Source: Absicoccus intestinalis (GTDB lineage Bacteria > Bacillota_I > Bacilli_A > Erysipelotrichales > Erysipelotrichaceae). Taken from it: a DNA stretch of 64,000 nt. Shown in pieces: positions 26,176 through 34,720 of this stretch (position 1 is its first letter; each line of letters starts with the position of its first letter). The stretch covers positions 1-64,000 of the forward strand of contig NZ_JALBUS010000005.1 of the NCBI RefSeq assembly GCF_033971885.1, read 5' to 3'. Below the pieces are notes generated by a model, which saw only the letters and a program-made list of their open reading frames with translations, ran no database searches and was not told the origin of the DNA. A program made the translations under genes and the position numbers.

Positions 26176-26927
26176 AACAGTATTATGCGAATGGAACACG
26201 ATTGGAAATGGAACAAATCAACAAAGAAGAAGCCATCGTCCTTATTCCATTGGGTGCTTTGGAACAACATGGTAATCAAGCCCCTTTGGGAACCGATTAC
26301 TTCATTGCCAACACCATGGCACAACGTATCTTTGATCAATTCGAAGATACCTTTCCCCTTCTTGTTTTTCCAACCATACCCATTGGATTAAGTACTGAAC
26401 ATAAGCATTTTTGTGGTTCGATCACCTATAAACCCATGACCTACTATGCGATGTTGTATGATATTTGTGCAAGCTTAGCCCATCATGGTTTTCAAAAAGT
26501 CGTCTTGTTGGTGTGTCATGGTGGTAATGCCCCTACAGCTCAAATGATATCAAGAGAAATTCGCTCCGATTTTGGGATGAATGTCTTTGTCTTGCAGTCC
26601 GGTGCTTTTGATGATCCACGCGTGCAAGCAACCATATCGAAAGGAAATACGTTTGATTTTCATGGCGGTGAAATGGAAACGTCCATGGTCATGGCTATCG
26701 ATGAAAACTTGGTTCATTTAGAAACCTGCGAAAAAGGGCATATAAAAAATCAAGCATTCGAAACCCATCTATCTTGGCTAGGGGAAGACTTTGTCACAGA
26801 GGATGGAAAGCCCATTGGTATCGGTGGTGATCCAAGCGGAGCAACCAAAGAAAAAGGCGAAATCATCTTCCAAGTTTCCGTAGAACATCTAATTGATGCT
26901 TTAAGACAAATTCGCCAATTTCATTAA
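26172..26927 (+). CDS. Creatininase-family amidohydrolase, 251 aa
   Basis: The metal site of the creatininase fold is intact: PLGALEQHGNQAPLGTDYF supplies Glu31, His33 and Asp42, VCHGGNAPTAQM a His near 116, and DFHGGEMETSMVMAI the Glu near 166. The fold includes creatinine amidohydrolase, mycofactocin MftE and the FAPy deformylase ArfB of archaeal flavin synthesis. It overlaps ribU by 4 bases under an FMN riboswitch, so I infer a role in salvage or turnover of a flavin or flavin-like import product, not creatinine. A terminator follows the stop. Confidence 0.8.
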   Translation: MKQYYANGTRLEMEQINKEEAIVLIPLGALEQHGNQAPLGTDYFIANTMAQRIFDQFEDTFPLLVFPTIPIGLSTEHKHFCGSITYKPMTYYAMLYDICASLAHHGFQKVVLLVCHGGNAPTAQMISREIRSDFGMNVFVLQSGAFDDPRVQATISKGNTFDFHGGEMETSMVMAIDENLVHLETCEKGHIKNQAFETHLSWLGEDFVTEDGKPIGIGGDPSGATKEKGEIIFQVSVEHLIDALRQIRQFH

Positions 26928-26928
26928 G

Positions 26929-26948
26929 CCACAATTTGTGGTTTTTTT
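26929..26948 (+). terminator. Terminator of the ribU operon
   Basis: CCACA-ATT-TGTGG followed by seven T, directly after the creatininase-family stop. Confidence 0.8.
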
Positions 26949-27852
26949 ATTTTCTTCGATATGTCTTGGCATAGACAAAAACAATCGCAAAAAGAGATAA
27001 CACAAAGAGAATGCCAATATAAGAAAGAGACTGATTCATCGAAATCTCATGATCAAACATTGTTGCTTGAAAAGAAAATACGTTCTTTATTTCTTTCACA
27101 AATAGATTTCCTCCGAGGATTGACTTTTTTATATGAGTCAAGAACCCTTTGGTCAATAAATTACGCATCATCACCGTAATATGTGTGGCCGGCAAAAGAT
27201 TACAGACCGTTTGGATCGACTTGGAAAATTGCGACAAGGGAATATAGGCACCAATCACAAAGCCACAACCTGCTGATAATAAGCCATAAAAAGCATCACT
27301 GGCTGCAGTGCTTCTAAAAAACAAAACAAGGACCATCAGACAGGCTGTTGCGGAGATCGAACCGATGCCAATCGTGCCATACAATCGCAAGATCGTATCC
27401 GTTGCTAGGTATAAATGACCGACACTTTGCATAAACAACAAGCCAATGGTAAACAAGAGAGATGTCATCACAAAAGCAGAAATGGTCGCACTGGTGTAAT
27501 AGGCCAACGCAATTTGATAACGTTTCATGGGGGTTGTCGCAATATCTGCATCGACCTTGCTTTCTTTATCTTTCACAATGGTACTTAAACAACTATAAGG
27601 AATGGTGATCAAAGAAGAACCTGTAATTCCTGTCAGTAACATAGTGTACACGATCAAATCGATGGATCGTTCTTGGATTGAAAGATGCATGGCTTGCACG
27701 ATTTGTTGGATGCTATCGACATAATTGTTTTTTAGAAATAAAAGATAGAGCATAAATACGATAATGGGTGTCAATAAAGAAAAAATAATGGCTTGTCGAT
27801 CTTTAAAATATAACAGTAAATTTCGTTTTGTGAGTCCAATATATCCATTCAT
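26947..27852 (-). CDS. ABC-2 type transporter permease, 301 aa
   Basis: Start 27852 (MNGYIGLTKRNLLLYFKDRQ) has an AGAGG site; the upstream extension does not. The N-terminal amphipathic region followed by SLLTPIIVFMLYLLFL, then a large loop and five more hydrophobic segments ending with YIGILFVLSLFAIVFVYAK, match ABC-2 permeases. SCLSTIVKDKESKVDADIAT and PMKRYQIALAYY are typical of drug- or lantibiotic-type exporters. It is encoded next to its ATPase in a LytTR-DUF3021 operon. Confidence 0.85.
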   Translation of the reverse strand: MNGYIGLTKRNLLLYFKDRQAIIFSLLTPIIVFMLYLLFLKNNYVDSIQQIVQAMHLSIQERSIDLIVYTMLLTGITGSSLITIPYSCLSTIVKDKESKVDADIATTPMKRYQIALAYYTSATISAFVMTSLLFTIGLLFMQSVGHLYLATDTILRLYGTIGIGSISATACLMVLVLFFRSTAASDAFYGLLSAGCGFVIGAYIPLSQFSKSIQTVCNLLPATHITVMMRNLLTKGFLTHIKKSILGGNLFVKEIKNVFSFQATMFDHEISMNQSLSYIGILFVLSLFAIVFVYAKTYRRK

Positions 27853-27863
27853 ACGCTGCCTCT

Positions 27864-28763
27864 CTACTCTAATGTATGCCCGGTACAATGTAAAAAAACA
27901 TCGTCCATGCTCCCTTTGATAATTTCATAGTCTACGATTTCGTTACGATATGTATATAGAAAAGAAGTGATATTGCCATGTATTTCTACTACATAATGAT
28001 CTTGTTCATAGTGACACGTACCCAGCTGGGATACGATCGTTTCTGCTTCGAGACTTGGTTGGGTGTACCAAAGAAAATGGGTTGGAGCAAAACGATCTTT
28101 TAATTGCGATGGCGTTCCCTGTGTCATGATCTTTCCTTGATCTAAGATCACGACATGATCAGCATGAGTGGTTTCTTCCATATAATGGGTGGTCAAAAAA
28201 ATGGTCATCTTTTTTTCTCTTTGCAGAAAATGAATATATTCCCAAACCAATTTTCGATTTTTGGGATCTAAGCCTGTTGTTGGTTCATCTAAAAATAAAA
28301 TGCGTGGATCGTGGATCAAGCTTCGGCAAATATCGACTCGTCGTCTTTGTCCACCCGATAAGGTTCCATAGGGCTTTTTCCATAAGGATCGCATGTCAAA
28401 AAAAGTTTCAAATTCAGCCAATCGCTGGTTGATCTCGGCTTTTTTCATGCCATAAAAAGTCCCTCGAGTTATGAGATTTTCTTGTACGGTCAACTTGGGA
28501 TCCAATACGGAATTTTGAAAAACAATACCAATATTTTTACGAATCGCACTATCTTCTTTTCCCAGTTGATACCCGCAAATACGAATATCTCCTTGGTTTT
28601 TTTCTAAAATCGTACATAACACATTGATCGTGGTTGATTTTCCCGCTCCATTCTCACCAAGAAAAGCGAATAGTTCTCCTTGTTCAACGTCAAAAGAAAT
28701 ATCATCAACAGCGAGAAGGTCATTGTATCTTTTCGTTAAGTGTTTCACTTCAATAATTTTCAT
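27864..28763 (-). CDS. ABC transporter ATP-binding protein, 299 aa
   Basis: Start 28763 (MKIIEVKHLTKRYNDLLAVD). Walker A GENGAGKS at residues 36-43, Q-loop IGIVFQNSVLDPKLTVQENL, signature LSGGQRRRVDICRSL, Walker B RILFLDEPTTGLD and H-loop LTTHYMEET are all intact. The C-terminal extension with HADHVVILDQGKIMTQGTPS is typical of DrrA/NatA-type ATPases. It drives the permease encoded 11 bases downstream. Confidence 0.9.
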   Translation of the reverse strand: MKIIEVKHLTKRYNDLLAVDDISFDVEQGELFAFLGENGAGKSTTINVLCTILEKNQGDIRICGYQLGKEDSAIRKNIGIVFQNSVLDPKLTVQENLITRGTFYGMKKAEINQRLAEFETFFDMRSLWKKPYGTLSGGQRRRVDICRSLIHDPRILFLDEPTTGLDPKNRKLVWEYIHFLQREKKMTIFLTTHYMEETTHADHVVILDQGKIMTQGTPSQLKDRFAPTHFLWYTQPSLEAETIVSQLGTCHYEQDHYVVEIHGNITSFLYTYRNEIVDYEIIKGSMDDVFLHCTGHTLE

Positions 28764-28848
28764 ATTGAATTCTCTCTTTCTAAATCGAAAATAGCACATC
28801 AAAAATCATAAAAAAAGGGTTTGGCAACTAAGTTGCACAAACACCGAA

Positions 28849-29271
28849 CTAAGATGCATCTTTGTCTTGAATTTCTTTTAAGGCTTCATTGATTTGTTGG
28901 GCATCATTCTTACCCATCCAGATCATGATAAACCAAACAAAGATGTAGACAATAAAATAACCAATGGAAATAAAGAGAGCACCTTCTCCATCCGCATACC
29001 AACCACAAAGCGATCCCATATACATAACGATGGCATAGACACTCGAAATATGAATGATCGAAGATAGGATCGGATGGAGTTGCAAAATATCTAAAACGAA
29101 ATAAGGAATGGTACACAAGAAGCCACAAAGCACAAAAGAGATGGGGTGATACCACGACAAATGAAAGGAATAGCCTTGCATATGTTCAATCACACCTTGT
29201 ATCGAAACCAGACACAAAATGCCAAAGGAAATGGAAATGGCTTGCAGCAATATATCTTTGAAACGCTCCAT
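28849..29271 (-). CDS. DUF3021 membrane protein, 140 aa
   Basis: Four hydrophobic helices (AISISFGILCLVSIQGVIEH, HPISFVLCGFLCTIPYFVLD, SIIHISSVYAIVMYMGSLCG, ISIGYFIVYIFVWFIMIWMG) with a soluble C-terminal tail define DUF3021. Members are almost always encoded beside a LytTR regulator and are thought to modulate it from the membrane. It starts at the base where the LytTR stop ends, indicating coupling. Confidence 0.85.
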   Translation of the reverse strand: MERFKDILLQAISISFGILCLVSIQGVIEHMQGYSFHLSWYHPISFVLCGFLCTIPYFVLDILQLHPILSSIIHISSVYAIVMYMGSLCGWYADGEGALFISIGYFIVYIFVWFIMIWMGKNDAQQINEALKEIQDKDAS

Positions 29272-29705
29272 TACAGATCCAACCTCCTTTTGATTTCTTT
29301 GACATAACTTCGGGAAATGATGATTTCTTCGCCATTTAACAATTCAGCACGCATGCGACCACCGATTTCATACTGTACTTGTTTGACCTTTCTAAGATTA
29401 ATGATCATGGCTTTTGAACAACGTGCAAACAATGGATCGAATATCTTTTCTAACTCATACAATCGATTTTTTGTTTCATAACAAGTATCTTTCAAATAGA
29501 CATAGGTATGTTTGTCGACGGATTCCACATAATAAATTTGATGCAAAGGAATACGAATGGTTTCATTTCGATGCCGACACCAAATGGTTTGACCACCATT
29601 TTCTAACAAATCGATGGCTTGTTGGATCGTTGCTGTCTTTTGTACTGCTTTGATATGAGCCGCTTCTTCTTGGCTTTTTTGAACTTGTTCATAGATGACT
29701 TTCAT
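29271..29705 (-). CDS. LytTR DNA-binding domain regulator, 144 aa
   Basis: Residues about 50-144 form the LytTR domain: RHRNETIRIPLHQIYYVESV, HTYVYLKDTCYETKNRLYEL, FARCSKAMIINLRKVKQVQY and NGEEIIISRSYVKEIKRRLD. There is no receiver domain, as usual for the LytTR-DUF3021 pairs, where the membrane partner supplies the signal. It probably controls its own operon with the ABC exporter. Confidence 0.88.
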   Translation of the reverse strand: MKVIYEQVQKSQEEAAHIKAVQKTATIQQAIDLLENGGQTIWCRHRNETIRIPLHQIYYVESVDKHTYVYLKDTCYETKNRLYELEKIFDPLFARCSKAMIINLRKVKQVQYEIGGRMRAELLNGEEIIISRSYVKEIKRRLDL

Positions 29706-29714
29706 GATTGATTC

Positions 29715-30704
29715 CTATAAGCCATTAACAATATTGACCGGTCTTTCTCCTTGCGCAATGTGCCTTGCATTTTCCCATTCCAATTGATTGGCACGATGGA
29801 AAAAGCCACTCGTACAACCACCAATATGAGGAGAGATGATCACTTTTTGCTGAAGATCGATAGGTAGATGCAACAATGGATTGTCTTTTTGGACGGGTTC
29901 TGGAGCTAACGTATCCAGGCCAACACCAGCTAATTTACCGGATCCTAAGGCCTGCACCAAAGCTTGATTATCAACAATTTCACCACGTGCCGTATTGATA
30001 AAGTAAGCATTATCTTGCATATTTTCAAAGAATGTCTGATTGCACATATTGGTTGTTTTGGCTGTCACAGGTACATGCATGCTTATGATATTACATGTTT
30101 TCAATAATTCATCCAAGGATAGATAAGAAACCGAATATGCATTTTCTTGTTCCTCAGAAAGTCGATGGCGTTTGTAGTAATAGACCTCTGGTGCAAAGGG
30201 TTGAAGCAGTCGAGCCACTTCCTGGCCAATATGACCAAACCCAATCAGTCCGACTTTCATTTCGTTGAGTTCATAAATACCATGTGACATTAGATACATC
30301 TTTGTTTCAATTTGATGACCTGCCTTAACACTGTCATATCCAGGGATCAGATGGCGTAAAAGAGCCAACATCAATAACACGGTTTGTTCAGCTACAGCAA
30401 CGGCATTGGCTCCTTTTTGGTTACAAACATAGATACCCTGTTCTTTTGCGGCTTGCGTATCAATTTTATTGTATGCAACACCTTCTGAATGAATCAGTTT
30501 TAACTTTGGCATATGTTCGATTTCATATCGTGTTAATGGCTTGATTGCATCCACAACGACAACATCTGCATCTTTTCCCGCGGCAATAATTTCATCGGCA
30601 GATGCATCGATGCCAACAACTGCATAGTCTGTGTGTTTCACAAATTCCGTTTTGGGTTTGTATTTTTCAACACGAACTGGATCACTAATAAATAATATTT
30701 TCAT
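29715..30704 (-). CDS. D-2-hydroxyacid dehydrogenase family protein, 329 aa
   Basis: NAD-binding GFGHIG at residues 155-160, catalytic Arg in INTARGEIVDNQALV, Glu in LDTLAPEPVQKDNPLL and His in VIISPHIGGCTSGFF are all present. The family reduces 2-keto acids or oxidises D-2-hydroxyacids (lactate, phosphoglycerate, glyoxylate), and the precise substrate cannot be told. The length is normal. It is the first gene before the LytTR operon (9-base gap), but a functional link is not obvious. Confidence 0.85.
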   Translation of the reverse strand: MKILFISDPVRVEKYKPKTEFVKHTDYAVVGIDASADEIIAAGKDADVVVVDAIKPLTRYEIEHMPKLKLIHSEGVAYNKIDTQAAKEQGIYVCNQKGANAVAVAEQTVLLMLALLRHLIPGYDSVKAGHQIETKMYLMSHGIYELNEMKVGLIGFGHIGQEVARLLQPFAPEVYYYKRHRLSEEQENAYSVSYLSLDELLKTCNIISMHVPVTAKTTNMCNQTFFENMQDNAYFINTARGEIVDNQALVQALGSGKLAGVGLDTLAPEPVQKDNPLLHLPIDLQQKVIISPHIGGCTSGFFHRANQLEWENARHIAQGERPVNIVNGL

Positions 30705-30742
30705 ACTTGCCCTCGCTCAATCTATGTCCATTCTATTATAAG

Positions 30743-30772
30743 AAAAAAGGCTACTCGCAACAAGTTAGCCTT
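30743..30772 (-). terminator. Terminator of the AI-2E family gene
   Basis: Minus-strand AAGGCTA / TAGCCTT with a 12-base loop and T-run, overlapping the stop codon at 30765. Confidence 0.75.
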
Positions 30773-32009
30773 CTTCTATCACTTTACGACGTTCTTTGAT
30801 CTTGCGGATACCACGTTCAAACCATATCTTCAACAAAGCGGTGATAGGTACAGCAATCAACATACCAATAAATCCACCGGTCTTATTTCCAGCAATGACG
30901 CCAAGTAAAACCAACATCGGATGAATTTGCACATTTTTACTTAATAAACGAGGATTCACCACGGCACCATCCACGCCTTGAATGATCAAAAGGATGATAC
31001 ATCCGATGATGATCACTTGGACATTTCCCGATAAGATCCCCGATATCAAGGTGAGACCATAACCTACGATTGGACCTAGATAAGGCACCATATTGCCAAT
31101 GCCTGTTAATACGCCAATGACTATGCCATAAGGAATGTGAGCTATGGAAAAAGTGACACTGACCGCTATCATCATAAAGATGGCATCGGTCATTTGACCA
31201 CGAATATATCCTGCAAATACCGTACTGATATCTCTCCATATGTGATTCAAATGTGGTGTTGTCTTTTCACCAAACAGGACTTCGGCCACATTTTCCCAAT
31301 AGGTATGAAGGCTTGGCCAATCAAGCATAAAATATACCGAGAAAATGATTGAAAATAAAATCGTTGATCCCACGGATTTGATATTGTTCAACGTATGACC
31401 AATACCTTGTACCCCTGTTCCAAAATGGGAAGTCAACCCATTTCGGATCGCATCCACAATTTGTCTGGCTTGTTCCGATTTCACATTCATTTTTTCCAAC
31501 CAAGTCAAGAGGCCTTGATACATTTGATTGAGACTTTGTGTAAAAGCTTGAATGATCTGAAAGAGACTGGCATCATGAAGAGAACTAAATTGTTGGGTGA
31601 TCGTAAGGATCAATAAACTAATCAGAACAAGGAGTCCTAAAATAATGCCACCAATTGTAATCACAACCCCAAAATAATGGGCACTTTTGGGTCGTTCTTG
31701 AAAAAAGGGTCGTTTTTTACATTGGGCTTCAACCTTTTCACAAAGTGGATACAACAAATACGCAAAAACAAAGCCAATCGCCATTGGTTTTAAGATACTA
31801 CCAATCCATGCAAGCGTATTACCGAGTGCAGCAAAGAAGTTGCCTGCCGAAGATAAGATACCATATAAAATATATAAAATGACACATGTGCCAATCACAT
31901 AGAGTGATATTTCCGTATATTGCTTATTCACTTTTAGTCGATCACGGATCCGATTTGGTTTTATGATTTGTTTATTACGATCCGTACTATCGTTTCGATG
32001 ATCTTCCAT
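30765..32009 (-). CDS. AI-2E family transporter (YdiK/PerM-like), 414 aa
   Basis: Eight or so hydrophobic helices with the AI-2E family hallmarks: FALGNTLAWIGSILKPMAIG near the N-terminus, YIRGQMTDAIFMMIAVSVTF, GIGNMVPYLGPIVGYGLTLI and SKNVQIHPMLVLLGVIAGNK. Members include the quorum-signal exporter TqsA and Na+/H+ antiporters; function is not predictable from sequence. The N-terminal tail is polar and cytoplasmic. GGAGA precedes the start. Confidence 0.88.
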   Translation of the reverse strand: MEDHRNDSTDRNKQIIKPNRIRDRLKVNKQYTEISLYVIGTCVILYILYGILSSAGNFFAALGNTLAWIGSILKPMAIGFVFAYLLYPLCEKVEAQCKKRPFFQERPKSAHYFGVVITIGGIILGLLVLISLLILTITQQFSSLHDASLFQIIQAFTQSLNQMYQGLLTWLEKMNVKSEQARQIVDAIRNGLTSHFGTGVQGIGHTLNNIKSVGSTILFSIIFSVYFMLDWPSLHTYWENVAEVLFGEKTTPHLNHIWRDISTVFAGYIRGQMTDAIFMMIAVSVTFSIAHIPYGIVIGVLTGIGNMVPYLGPIVGYGLTLISGILSGNVQVIIIGCIILLIIQGVDGAVVNPRLLSKNVQIHPMLVLLGVIAGNKTGGFIGMLIAVPITALLKIWFERGIRKIKERRKVIEEG

Positions 32010-32044
32010 GTTTTCTCCATCTTATTTTTTTTGTTTTCAAAACG

Positions 32045-32401
32045 CTAAAAAAGACAAGACAACAAAGTCAAGATTGCCAGTCCACCCTGCATGAGGATAA
32101 TCTTGGGATTGCTTGTTAGACTACCATACAATGCAACGGCAACAATATAGCTCATTAAACAGATCACAGCAGCCTTGCTTGAAAAAACCAAAATGGCTAA
32201 TACGATCAGTATCGAAAGCAAGCCATTGTATACACCTTGATTCTTGAATAAGACATTCACATTTTTTTGACTTAGTTCCTGTTTGGTCATTCCAAAAACT
32301 TTTGATGTTTTTGCCGACGTTGTGGCGATGGTTTCTAGATAAAAGATATAAAGAAACTCTAAAGCAACGCATATTGATAAAATTTTCGTTACAAGATTCA
32401 T
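32045..32401 (-). CDS. DUF1304 membrane protein, 118 aa
   Basis: Start 32401 (MNLVTKILSICVALEFLYIF); the upstream ATG at 32419 overlaps the GGAGG ribosome site itself. Four hydrophobic helices with the DUF1304 motifs YIFYLETI, NVLFKNQGVYNGLLSILIVL, YIVAVALYGSLTSNPKIILM and QGGLAILTLLSCLF. The function of the family is unknown. Confidence 0.85.
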   Translation of the reverse strand: MNLVTKILSICVALEFLYIFYLETIATTSAKTSKVFGMTKQELSQKNVNVLFKNQGVYNGLLSILIVLAILVFSSKAAVICLMSYIVAVALYGSLTSNPKIILMQGGLAILTLLSCLF

Positions 32402-32419
32402 ATTTTTCAATTCCTCCAT

Positions 32420-32829
32420 TCATTTCAATGGGTTCAAATAGCAATTGAAAACCCCGGATGATAAGAACTATCTTCTTATTCCCACTTCATTGAAACAATA
32501 TGTTTATCATACCATAAATAGTTCCTTTTCCACCACTTTCTTCTAATACCTATGGACAGATTTCTAATGAGGAACGACAAAAATAACGATCAATCCAATG
32601 CATTTGGAAATCGGCATATGAATCGAATCATCGTGGATGATGGTATAATCAAACAGGAAATGCATATTCCTCCTGATTTTTTCCATTGTCGCCTGTTTTT
32701 TGGATATGCACAATTTTGATTTGACAATGACTGTATGATTCATTACGTCCATTTTAACAGGATACGAAAGTTTTCTTACAAATCTTTTTTATATTGAGTT
32801 TAGTAAAATACTTTGGAGGGATTCAAGCA
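32420..32829. other. Intergenic stretch, divergent regulatory region
   Basis: About 400 bases between the DUF1304 gene (minus) and the surface repeat gene (plus). Short ORFs are unconvincing. The last 60 bases are T-rich with TAAAAT near 32804 before a GGAGGG ribosome site, probably the surface gene's promoter; I cannot fix its -35. Confidence 0.35.
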
Positions 32830-34011
32830 ATGAAAAAAAATCGTATTTTAGCAGCCGTTACTGCAACCCTATTGTGTATGCCGGCTACAAGCAGTATTTT
32901 TGCAGCGGGACACCAACAACATACTTGGAATCAAGGCGTATGGACCTGGCGTTCCAATACAAGTGCTTATGTAACCTTAACTTGTACAGAAGATGGTGCA
33001 AAACAATTGAGTGCAGGAAAGATCACCGTCAGCCAACAACCGGCTACTTGTACAGAGCCAGGCAAAACCATTTATACCGCAAGCACACTCTTTGATGGAA
33101 AAACCTATACGGATTCTCGTGAAGTCGTTACTTCACAAGCAACCGGTCATAACTGGAAAGTCAGTGGATGGACATGGAGCGATGATAACACGCAAGCTAC
33201 GGTAACCGTTACTTGTCAAAATAATACCAGTGAAGTTCGTACCTTGAATGCCGAAATCCGTTCGGATGTTGTCGACGAACCAACTTGTGTGGATGAAGGA
33301 AAAACCATGTACACGGCAACGGCAAAAGATCCAGAAACGGGAAAATCCTATGTTACTTTCAAGAATGTAACAACACCAGTCAATCCAGATGGACATGCTT
33401 TTGAAGCCGGAACTGGAACATGGAAATGGAACGATGACGATAGCAAAGCGCAATATATCGCAACTTGTCTATTGTGTGATAAAGAAGTGCCTTTCGATGC
33501 CACCATTACCCAGACCGTTACCAAAGAACCAACTTGTACCGAAGCTGGAGAAGCCAACTTGAAAGCAACCGCTATTCTGGATGCAGCCGATCCTGAAGAT
33601 ACAACCGTGCAAGATGAAACAACAGGTACCATTAAAGCATTAGGACATGATTGGCAAAAACCAACATTCACCTGGAATGCAGATAAGATCAAAGCAACCG
33701 CTACCTTTGTTTGTGCAAGAGATAAGAGTCATACAAAAGTCGTCGATGCAGTGGTTACTTCCAAAGTCACAAAAGAACCAACTGCTTCTACAACGGGTGA
33801 AAAAGTGATCATGGCTACAGCAACCTTCGATGGTAAGACTTATACCGACGATCAAACCATCCCTTTAGCGAAGAAAACAGTTTCGGCAAAACAAACAAAA
33901 GTGAAAACTGATAGCGTGGATACCGGCATCCATGCATGGACTGGTGTATATGCCAGTGCAGCCGCTGTTTCTGCAGGACTATTCCTAACTGTAAGAAAAC
34001 GTGAAAAATAG
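32830..34011 (+). CDS. Secreted surface repeat protein with anchor-like tail, 393 aa
   Basis: Signal peptide MKKNRILAAVTATLLCMPAT...FAAG (start set by GGAGGG), then about five modules of 65-75 residues. Each opens with H-x-W/F...W-x-W-(N/S)-x-D, contains a Cys or Cys-x-x-(C/D) and EPTC, and ends with (F)DGKTYTD or GHxW. The C-terminus (KTDSVDTGIHAWTGVYASAA, hydrophobic stretch, RKREK) resembles a sortase-type anchor with VDTG in place of LPxTG. It is probably displayed on the cell wall; the function is unknown. It is the intact paralogue of the pseudogene at 10197-11418, and 73 bases of it (33337-33409) recur exactly at 43691-43763. Confidence 0.85.
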   Translation: MKKNRILAAVTATLLCMPATSSIFAAGHQQHTWNQGVWTWRSNTSAYVTLTCTEDGAKQLSAGKITVSQQPATCTEPGKTIYTASTLFDGKTYTDSREVVTSQATGHNWKVSGWTWSDDNTQATVTVTCQNNTSEVRTLNAEIRSDVVDEPTCVDEGKTMYTATAKDPETGKSYVTFKNVTTPVNPDGHAFEAGTGTWKWNDDDSKAQYIATCLLCDKEVPFDATITQTVTKEPTCTEAGEANLKATAILDAADPEDTTVQDETTGTIKALGHDWQKPTFTWNADKIKATATFVCARDKSHTKVVDAVVTSKVTKEPTASTTGEKVIMATATFDGKTYTDDQTIPLAKKTVSAKQTKVKTDSVDTGIHAWTGVYASAAAVSAGLFLTVRKREK

Positions 34012-34037
34012 CTATTTCTACTTGTTTTGATCAATAG

Positions 34038-34079
34038 AACCGATGGTTCCGAACGTATGTTCAAGTCATCGGTTTTTTT
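34038..34079 (+). terminator. Terminator of the surface repeat gene
   Basis: AACCGATG / CATCGGTT with a 21-base loop followed by a T-run. Confidence 0.8.
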
Positions 34080-34086
34080 GATCATT

Positions 34087-34602
34087 TCATTTTTTGGGTT
34101 TCCAAATTTGTCGACTTTGAAATCCTTCTTTTTTAAAATGAGAATTCAAGCAAGTGATTTCTGTAGGAATCAGCTGCAGCAACCACATAGGCTCAGACAG
34201 ACTTTGTAAAGTATGAATTGGGATATGACGAAATGCAGCTTCTTTTTTATAAGCATCACTAAATCGCTCTGGTATTTGGATTTGTCCTTCAATCTGAATG
34301 GATTTCAATTCGCCAAAGGAAAGATTCGTATCAAAAACGGCAGCAGCTACATGTCTATTTTCACGTAATCCACGAAATTTTAAACCTCCCTCGGTAAAGA
34401 TCCATAGTGCATCATCATGCCATGTGTATTCCAATGGAGTACAACGAATAAAATCCTTTGCACCGGTAGCTAATGCTAGAATTTTATGCGATGAAAGATA
34501 CGTATGAATCCATGAATAAAGAACTTCTGGATTCATTTGTTTTTCTGCTTCCTCTTTACGTGTCCAAAATGAAATGGCTTGTTCATATTCTTGATTTGTC
34601 AT
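34087..34602 (-). CDS. Pyridoxamine 5'-phosphate oxidase-like FMN-binding split-barrel protein, 171 aa
   Basis: Split-barrel signatures: SWIHTYLSSHKILALATGAK, FIRCTPLEYTWHDDALWIFT, GGLKFRGLRENRHVAAAVFD and ELKSIQIEGQIQI. The N-terminal 25 residues form a short helical extension (FWTRKEEAEKQMNPE) found in a subset of these proteins. Likely a flavin- or F420-type reductase; the substrate is unknown. It is a single gene facing the surface protein terminator. Confidence 0.8.
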   Translation of the reverse strand: MTNQEYEQAISFWTRKEEAEKQMNPEVLYSWIHTYLSSHKILALATGAKDFIRCTPLEYTWHDDALWIFTEGGLKFRGLRENRHVAAAVFDTNLSFGELKSIQIEGQIQIPERFSDAYKKEAAFRHIPIHTLQSLSEPMWLLQLIPTEITCLNSHFKKEGFQSRQIWKPKK

Positions 34603-34681
34603 AAAGTTTCCTCTCTTCTCTTGATTAATAATACGACAACAATATATTTTTTATAAGATATTCCCTGTGTAAGCTTTTGCC

Positions 34682-34711
34682 AAAAAAAGAGTCTACTCCT
34701 ATAAAGTAGAC
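34682..34711 (-). terminator. Terminator of the old-yellow-enzyme gene
   Basis: Minus-strand GTCTACT / AGTAGAC with a 7-base loop followed by seven T. Confidence 0.85.
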
Positions 34712-34720
34712 CCTGGATCA

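Noticed and set aside
34682..34711. Third copy of the GTCTA...TAGAC leader hairpin of the amine-oxidation operons.
   Set aside because: It lies at the 3' end of the OYE gene with no 13-mer nearby; it is an ordinary terminator with a chance partial match.
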